Source: Ardenticatenaceae bacterium (GTDB taxonomy: Bacteria > Chloroflexota > Anaerolineae > Promineifilales > Promineifilaceae). From it: DNA of 64,000 nucleotides. The DNA is taken from assembly GCA_020634375.1 (NCBI GenBank), contig JACKBX010000004.1:1-64000 (forward strand). Direction: 5' to 3'. The position numbers and the translations under genes were made by a program. The notes beneath the pieces are model-generated. The model had not been told where the DNA came from, searched no databases, and worked only from the letters and a program-made list of their open reading frames with translations. Positions 59,363 through 64,000 of the stretch are shown piece by piece. How positions within the stretch are numbered: the first letter of the stretch is position 1; each line of letters opens with the position of its first letter.

Positions 59363-60298
59363 TTACTTTGGTAGTGAGATGGTCAGGGAGTCAAGAGCGC
59401 TGATGGGGATGGTGAAGGTGGCCGTAGCGGTGGGGTCGGTAACGGCCGTTTCTTGCACCGTATTACCACTTGGTATGGCGTATATGGGGCCAGATTCGTG
59501 GAGAATGGGCACGGCCGTATCTGGCACATCACCATAGCGGATTTGTACGGGCTGCCCGGCGGGTTGGCGCTGGCCGGGATGGGTGTGCTGTACAGTAAGG
59601 CGGCAGCGCAGCGCATCTATGCGCTGCACTTGCACGGTGATATTCTGCGGCAGTGGGCGGCCCAGTCGTTGGTTAAAGAGCGTGCGCGTTTCACCCATTT
59701 CTGTGCCGCTTAGCAAGGGAATGGTGTGCAGAGCAGGAGTCAGTTGCAAGGCCATCATGCCAGAGGTGGTATCAGCAGTGACGGCAAGGGTTTGCTGCCA
59801 GAGGGCATCGGCACGGCCTTGCAGGTAGAGGGCGAGGGCGGCGATATTTTGGCGGATGGCATCTGCAAGTTTGGCTTGCCAGGATGCAGGCAAGGGTGCG
59901 GTGGCAGCGTTGAGCAGGGGGTCGGGTAGGTCGGCGGCACTGGCAGGGAGGGTATGGCAGCGCCGTGCCAGTTGGTCGGCGGCCTGGCGCAAGGCGGGTT
60001 GCAGTTCTGTCGGGGCGTGCAGTTGACTTTGCAGGAGGCGAGCGTACGCATCTTCGGGGGAGACGGCGACGGCAGCGAGGGACATGTGGGCAACGGCCGT
60101 TTCCATCATCGTCATCAATTCTGCATAAGTCTCAGCCAGAGGAACAGAGGCCTCAATTTGGCGCATTTCCGCTGCATACAAGGTGTCCACGTCTTCGCCA
60201 GCCACTTCCGCGCTGGCAATTTCTGCCAATACCATGTCGTCAATTGCTAGTGGTTCTGTGTCTGTCAGGGCACGCCGTAAGGATGAAAACTGACTCAT
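59363..60298 (-). CDS. Unknown protein of the CHAT/sigma module with degenerate anti-sigma-like motif
   Basis: A 311-residue protein with no signal or membrane segment. The first 75 residues are helical and contain AGEDVDTLYAAEMRQIEASV, which aligns without gaps to AGLDVDTLYPEIAYHLDLCL of the protein encoded just upstream, but the His and both Cys are replaced by Gln, Ser and Leu. The middle is Ala/Leu-rich helix. The last 120 residues look strand-rich (LPQNITVQVQRIDALRCRLT, ATFTIPISALDSLTISLPK). The start overlaps the previous stop (ATGA). Function is not known. A role as a sigma-binding or effector protein, or protease substrate, is inference. Confidence 0.75.
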   Translation of the reverse strand: MSQFSSLRRALTDTEPLAIDDMVLAEIASAEVAGEDVDTLYAAEMRQIEASVPLAETYAELMTMMETAVAHMSLAAVAVSPEDAYARLLQSQLHAPTELQPALRQAADQLARRCHTLPASAADLPDPLLNAATAPLPASWQAKLADAIRQNIAALALYLQGRADALWQQTLAVTADTTSGMMALQLTPALHTIPLLSGTEMGETRTLFNQRLGRPLPQNITVQVQRIDALRCRLTVQHTHPGQRQPAGQPVQIRYGDVPDTAVPILHESGPIYAIPSGNTVQETAVTDPTATATFTIPISALDSLTISLPK

Positions 60299-60543
60299 TG
60301 TGGTTCCTCCCGGTAGAGAGCGTTCTCGGTCAGAATGGAAAGGGCTTCATATTCGATCTGGCAGGCCAGACACAAATCCAGATGATAGGCTATTTCTGGA
60401 TAGAGCGTATCTACATCCAACCCTGCCAACTCGTCGCTGACGAAAAGGGGTAAGTTGGCTTGGCAGGTAGGGCAAAACAGGGTGGATAACGGCCGTTTTG
60501 CCGGTTCGTGTAACTGCTGTCGCAAAGTCTGTACGTTACACAT
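60295..60543 (-). CDS. Small zinc-binding anti-sigma-like protein
   Basis: An 82-residue protein from ATG 60543, chosen because GAAGGAAG precedes it; the frame opens 7 codons earlier. It carries two zinc-type pairs: CPTCQANLP near 24-32 and HLDLCLACQIEYEAL, whose His-x3-Cys-x2-Cys is the hallmark of zinc-binding anti-sigma (ZAS) domains. It overlaps the sigma gene by 8 bp and the next gene by 4 bp, so the three are translationally coupled. It probably binds the upstream sigma factor. No membrane segment, so it would be a soluble anti-sigma. Confidence 0.8.
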   Translation of the reverse strand: MCNVQTLRQQLHEPAKRPLSTLFCPTCQANLPLFVSDELAGLDVDTLYPEIAYHLDLCLACQIEYEALSILTENALYREEPQ

Positions 60544-61369
60544 GATTGCCGCTTCCTTCTTCATCCAAAATAGTCATTAATTCCTGATAAGCTGGCGGAG
60601 GTAGGTCGCGTAGTTTGCTTATGATACGCGCTTTAAGAAGGCGGATTTCGTGTGACCGTTTCCCCATCAGGGAGGCAATCTCTTTGGGTGAGAGATCGTC
60701 TAAAAAATGAGCCTCCGCCACCTGCCGTTGCAACTCTGTTGGTAGGTGGCGGCGAAAGAATGTTTGTAGTTGTTTGCGTGTTTCGTAGTTAGCCATGATG
60801 CCTTCCGTGTGACGGCTGCTGTTGTGTGTCGTTAGCGTTTCTTCCCAATCACGGCCGCTTTCGTCAGAATTTGTCAGTTGCTCCAGTGAGAATGCTTTGC
60901 CTTCGCCTCGTTTTTTAGCTGTGTCTCTGCGGTGAACGTCAATTTGCGTGCGCCGCAGGATTTGCAACAGATAGGCCCACATGGTATGCGGGATGCGGAT
61001 TGTTTGCAATGTTGTTTGCAATTTTATCAACGTTTCCTGGACGGCATCTTGCTGCTCTTGTGGATGGCTGGTGATTTGATGGACTTGTTTGTGCAGCCAA
61101 TCGCTTAGTTCTGCCCATGCTTGTTGGTATTGTGAACGATTCTCTGGTTGCAGACAAGCGTCGTGCAGGATGATGGCGTATTGCTGCCAAACAATGGTTT
61201 GTATGTTGTGAACGGCCGTTTCCGACTGTACGCCTTTTTCCCTGGCCAACTGCCATATGCGTTCCCCAAATTCAACCGGATCAACCAATTGCCAACCCTG
61301 CCCTAGCAGGTACTGCGTCACAAGTTGGATGATATGGGCTTGTGCCAGCGCTTTATCTTCGGTTAACAC
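60536..61369 (-). CDS. ECF-like RNA polymerase sigma factor with N-terminal extension
   Basis: A 277-residue sigma-70-family protein, longer than a usual ECF factor (about 180-200). The first 85 residues are an extra helical part (QLVTQYLLGQGWQLVDPVEF, GERIWQLA). Region 2 follows (QDAVQETLIKLQTTLQTIRI, MWAYLLQILRRTQIDVHRRD). Region 4 is LPTELQRQVAEAHFLDDLSP through KEIASLMGKRSHEIRLLKAR. GTG start at 61369 with AAGGGG about 8 bases upstream. Downstream partners are the zinc protein and the 311-residue protein; upstream on the same strand is a TPR-CHAT gene. Confidence 0.88.
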   Translation of the reverse strand: MLTEDKALAQAHIIQLVTQYLLGQGWQLVDPVEFGERIWQLAREKGVQSETAVHNIQTIVWQQYAIILHDACLQPENRSQYQQAWAELSDWLHKQVHQITSHPQEQQDAVQETLIKLQTTLQTIRIPHTMWAYLLQILRRTQIDVHRRDTAKKRGEGKAFSLEQLTNSDESGRDWEETLTTHNSSRHTEGIMANYETRKQLQTFFRRHLPTELQRQVAEAHFLDDLSPKEIASLMGKRSHEIRLLKARIISKLRDLPPPAYQELMTILDEEGSGNHV

Positions 61370-61453
61370 ACGTTTGCCCCTTAAGAATTCACCAAAATCA
61401 ACTGCTTAACCGCGATACGCTTTTTTGTCTCCTTGCGTCTTTTAACAACAAGT

Positions 61454-61465
61454 CGGTGGCCACCG
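61454..61465. promoter_or_regulatory. 12-bp perfect palindrome in the sigma/peptide intergenic region
   Basis: CGGTGGCCACCG lies 43 bp before the peptide ATG and 85 bp before the sigma start, within the divergent promoter region. It could be an operator. No -10/-35 pair stands out around it. Confidence 0.45.
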
Positions 61466-61507
61466 CAAGAAATAAAAACTTTTGACATTCGCAAGGAGAT
61501 AAAAATC

Positions 61508-61726
61508 ATGACGATCCGACAAAATGTATACCGGTTGCTATTAGCAGGTTTGCTGATGGCAATGTTAATCCTACCGGTTATGAGTGTGGTTGCTGATAGC
61601 GGCGTTGCTGCCAGCGTGGGTTCCCATTCTACCTTATTCCAGAGTGATGAACAGGGCTTGAAAGGTGGTGGCAATGTTATCAATGATTGTAGCGATGGCG
61701 GCTCAGAGGGAGGTTGCGGGGTCTAA
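61508..61726 (+). CDS. Small secreted peptide, 72 residues
   Basis: From ATG 61508 with a strong AGGAG (61495-61499). A classic Sec signal (VYRLLLAGLLMAMLILPVMSVVA) covers about 7-29. The mature part is about 43 residues, Gly-rich, with LKGGGNVINDCSDGGSEGGC near the end; the two cysteines could form a disulfide or be modified. A Gly-Gly-Gly lies 17 residues before the C-terminus, reminiscent of a processing site. It is on the plus strand inside a minus-strand module (TPR-CHAT gene on one side, sigma gene on the other) and has its own terminator. I recognise no family. Confidence 0.78.
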   Translation: MTIRQNVYRLLLAGLLMAMLILPVMSVVADSGVAASVGSHSTLFQSDEQGLKGGGNVINDCSDGGSEGGCGV

Positions 61727-61734
61727 TTAGTCAA

Positions 61735-61778
61735 AGCGCAGGGCGAATTTTATCAATTAAAGAAGCGCCCTGCGCTTT
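61735..61778 (+). terminator. Intrinsic terminator after the secreted peptide gene
   Basis: The stem AAAGCGCAGGGCG / CGCCCTGCGCTTT has 13 bp with a 19-base loop and ends in TTTT. It sits at the junction with the convergent TPR-CHAT gene and, because it also has A residues before it, may end both transcripts. Confidence 0.85.
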
Positions 61779-61779
61779 T

Positions 61780-64000
61780 CTATGGCTGACCAACGCATAG
61801 AAATCCAATCCAATGTGCTATGCTGTTGTCAGTTTGCAGCATAAGCCGCTGCGCGTAAGCCAGTGATTGAGATGCGCTGTTGCCCGCTAAAAGGTGTTTG
61901 TAAAAGCGAGTCATCAAATCTGGTGCGTAGGTATCCTGAACCGGCCATATACTGCCAATAACGCGCTGCGCTCCGGAAGCCAGACAGGTTACTGCTAACC
62001 CTGTTGGTTCATCCCCAGCACGCATCATGGTTTGTATACCGCTGCAAGCAGAGAGTGTGACTAATGGGGGTAGGGGAGCGAGTTGCTGTAGTTCATCTAG
62101 CCATAAATCCTGGTCGTGTAAAGCAATGCCACTTAAGCGCCCCGTTAATTTATCGGCAAAGGCGTGGCTGGCGATGTGTAAAAAATCATACTGTTGCCAC
62201 GCCTCATTTTGATGAAGTTGGCGAAGGTTAAATAAAGTCGCGTTGTCTCCGCTTAATTGTGTCGCATTGGGGATTTGTTGGGCCAGAACGGCCGTTTCCC
62301 TTGTCACAGCCGGTAATGGGCGATGGCGACCTGAAAAATCAGCGATAGTTAACAACAAACCCTGGTGTCTGGATTGGTGATTCTGGCGTTGCCGTTGCCA
62401 CAAAAAAGATAGGGCGTGGAAAGAGGGAATGATGACGGGAACGGCCGTGTTGACTAAGAGTTCCCCCTGCTCCTGAAGATATAAACCGGCCCAGGGAAGG
62501 TAATGCAGCTTTCTGTGCGGTGCAATGAGCAAGAATGTATCCGGCGTTAACTGCGCCTGAACTGATGGCGGTAACAGCCATTCGCCCAAAATGGCTAACG
62601 AGCGCTGTATTCCTGGCTGTTGTCCGGCGCCTCGAACACACCTATCTAATGCTTGATAAACGGCGGGCGTCATTTTTCGCTCATACAAATTCTCGCCGGT
62701 TGGCGTAAGAACGAAGCAAACCAACCGATCTTCAGCCAGATAATAATTCAGTGCCAACCATTGGTCGCCTAATGTCTCCTGAGCCTGGAGGCGGAATTGT
62801 GCGGCTGTAAAATCCACAGAGAAAATATCGGTCAAGGCGGGGGAGGCGGTGCGTTCTAGCTGGCTAACGGCCGTATGGTATTGCTTGACACGTTTGTTCA
62901 ACTGCTGCCGCAATTCTGTGGCCGATAATGCCGTTAAGCGGTTATTGCGCCCTAACTGTTGTAAACGATCTTGCAGCCAGCGAATTTCTAACACAATCTC
63001 GTTTAATTCGTCAGGTAAGTTAGTAATTGTTTGCTCGATAGTTGTTAACCGCTGCTGCAGGATGACTGCTTTATTGGCTTCAATAAATTGCAGTACATCG
63101 GATGGGGAATTGGCTTGAGTGGCCAGAATCACAGCGTCATCCATTTGGGACATAGGACGGATGAGGTAGGTTTCGGCCAACTCTGGCTGCCATAAATTAC
63201 GACGTAAATAGGACAGGGCGGTTACTGCTTGCCGATATTGGACCAACGCATTTTCTATGTTGCCTTGTGCGGAGGCGTGGCGAGCCAATTCAACGTGTGT
63301 TTGCCATTCAATTTCTGGAGCGATGCTATTAGAGAGGGTTAAGGCTTGTTGCCAGGCTGTTTCTGCCACGTTGGTTCTACCCATTGCAGACCAGGCTCGG
63401 CCCAGTGCAAGGTAGCAGGCTGCCTGTTCGGAGAGCATGTCCATATGGGCGAAACTGGAAACGGCCGTTTCCAGTAACGAAATAGCTTGCTCGTATTGTT
63501 CATCAGTATACAGGGATTCGGCCAGCAAGCGTTGCGCCCGCGCTGAGGAGGAAGGCGCGTTTAGCTCGCTTGCCAAAGACAGCGCCTGCCACAACCACTG
63601 ACGTGCTTCCTCATGACTTCCTCCAGCGCTTAAGATGGCCGCTCGTAAAATAAAAAGCTGGGGAAGCGTATCCCGATTTGTGGCCTGGTGGGATAGCTCG
63701 ACAGCTTTGCCTTGATGGACGAGGGCCGTATCGTAATAACCTAATTGCAACCAAACCTCAGCGAGTCGCCATTCACAAGCAGCAAGACGGTGCGGCATAG
63801 ATAATGTTTGTAAACGGGCATGTGCTTTTTCTAAAAAATGCAATGCTTGATGATATCGCCCCTGTTGGAAGGAAACGTATCCTTGATCCATCAGAGCGAT
63901 TACCGGCAACCACCGATTACCCACACGTTCATATAAGGATTGCGCTTGTTGGAAATAGGACAGGCTGACTGAATAATGTCCGCGAAATTGTTCAAATAAT
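61780..64000 (-). CDS. TPR-CHAT cysteine protease-like protein (5' part outside the window)
   Basis: At least 739 residues; the reading frame stays open to the window edge (LFEQFRGHYSVSLSYFQQAQ before the internal GTG at 63924), so the start lies beyond. The N-terminal half is tetratricopeptide repeats (YVSFQQGRYHQALHFLEKAH, YDTALVHQGKAVELSHQATN, YEQAISLLETAVSSF). A coiled-coil-like linker follows. The C-terminal 280 residues are a CHAT domain with the caspase-like dyad: His in DFLHIASHAFADKL and Cys in VTLSACSGIQTMM. Substrate unknown. The sigma factor gene lies downstream on the same strand, separated by the antisense peptide gene. Confidence 0.92.
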   Translation of the reverse strand, partial: LFEQFRGHYSVSLSYFQQAQSLYERVGNRWLPVIALMDQGYVSFQQGRYHQALHFLEKAHARLQTLSMPHRLAACEWRLAEVWLQLGYYDTALVHQGKAVELSHQATNRDTLPQLFILRAAILSAGGSHEEARQWLWQALSLASELNAPSSSARAQRLLAESLYTDEQYEQAISLLETAVSSFAHMDMLSEQAACYLALGRAWSAMGRTNVAETAWQQALTLSNSIAPEIEWQTHVELARHASAQGNIENALVQYRQAVTALSYLRRNLWQPELAETYLIRPMSQMDDAVILATQANSPSDVLQFIEANKAVILQQRLTTIEQTITNLPDELNEIVLEIRWLQDRLQQLGRNNRLTALSATELRQQLNKRVKQYHTAVSQLERTASPALTDIFSVDFTAAQFRLQAQETLGDQWLALNYYLAEDRLVCFVLTPTGENLYERKMTPAVYQALDRCVRGAGQQPGIQRSLAILGEWLLPPSVQAQLTPDTFLLIAPHRKLHYLPWAGLYLQEQGELLVNTAVPVIIPSFHALSFLWQRQRQNHQSRHQGLLLTIADFSGRHRPLPAVTRETAVLAQQIPNATQLSGDNATLFNLRQLHQNEAWQQYDFLHIASHAFADKLTGRLSGIALHDQDLWLDELQQLAPLPPLVTLSACSGIQTMMRAGDEPTGLAVTCLASGAQRVIGSIWPVQDTYAPDLMTRFYKHLLAGNSASQSLAYAQRLMLQTDNSIAHWIGFLCVGQP

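Noticed and set aside
59363..64000. Type III-E CRISPR (gRAMP/Csx29/Csx30) locus
   Set aside because: TPR-CHAT and sigma genes are present, but no gRAMP, repeat array or clear Csx30/Csx31 is visible in the window; only an analogy can be drawn.
1..64000. tRNA or rRNA genes
   Set aside because: No stretch with tRNA T-loop consensus and matching arms, and no rRNA-like sequence, was seen by eye; a dedicated scan could still find one.

Overview
The window looks like a mid-GC chromosome segment from a Chloroflexota bacterium, most likely of the Anaerolineae/Ardenticatenia type. This is inferred from gene content: NarL-type two-component systems, MalT-like LuxR ATPases, large GT-C membrane proteins with Thr/Pro-rich surface proteins, a minCDE-rodA cluster, and TPR-CHAT proteins beside sigma factors. 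No rRNA or tRNA gene was seen, so the assignment is not proven. The 8-base palindrome ACGGCCGT recurs throughout (19 copies counted in the first 10 kb), far above chance.

Layout. 1-4.8 kb, mostly minus strand: a ClpC-type chaperone cut by the window edge, an FMN split-barrel protein, glutamate racemase, a class I glutamine amidotransferase and ribosomal protein L19. 4.8-6.8 kb: an arsenic operon (arsR, arsM, second methyltransferase) with a near-consensus promoter and two copies of one operator. 6.9-11.7 kb: a SET-domain protein and a polyamine ABC transporter (potD-potB-potC-potA) with a 29-codon ORF overlapping the potA start. 11.8-15.2 kb: two LysW-like zinc proteins, a NarL-type kinase/regulator pair and a CheY-like receiver. 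15.4-24.7 kb: methyltransferases, an amidohydrolase, a Nudix hydrolase, a large hybrid histidine kinase, an IMPACT-family protein and a 21-bp tandem array.

24.8-43.1 kb is a cell-surface region: polytopic GT-C-like proteins, a GT4 glycosyltransferase, a LuxR-TM-Kelch protein, a TPR protein, a LysM protein and two secreted, membrane-anchored proteins, plus two AT-rich orphan genes and a Bcp peroxiredoxin. 43.2-47.7 kb, minus strand: minC-minD-minE-rodA followed by gltX. 47.9-50.6 kb: divergent AmrS and Memo-like genes and a higBA toxin-antitoxin pair with a perfect palindromic operator. 50.6-58.9 kb: a TMEM260/DUF2723-type membrane protein, a PiT/DUF47 phosphate pair, a DinB protein, a 64-aa protein and a MalT-like regulator.

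59.0-64.0 kb holds a 271-bp MITE-like element and then a module that reads, on the minus strand, TPR-CHAT protease, sigma factor, zinc anti-sigma-like protein, and a protein with a decayed copy of the same anti-sigma motif. A small secreted peptide gene sits inside it on the opposite strand. This is the best candidate for an undescribed system.

A second genome-scale theme is a set of word-repeat elements. Each is a run of near-copies of a 6-9 bp word, often followed by a run of its reverse complement. Different words are used at different loci. They fill many intergenic gaps, supply the last codons of some genes, and sit in frame inside several large membrane-protein genes.
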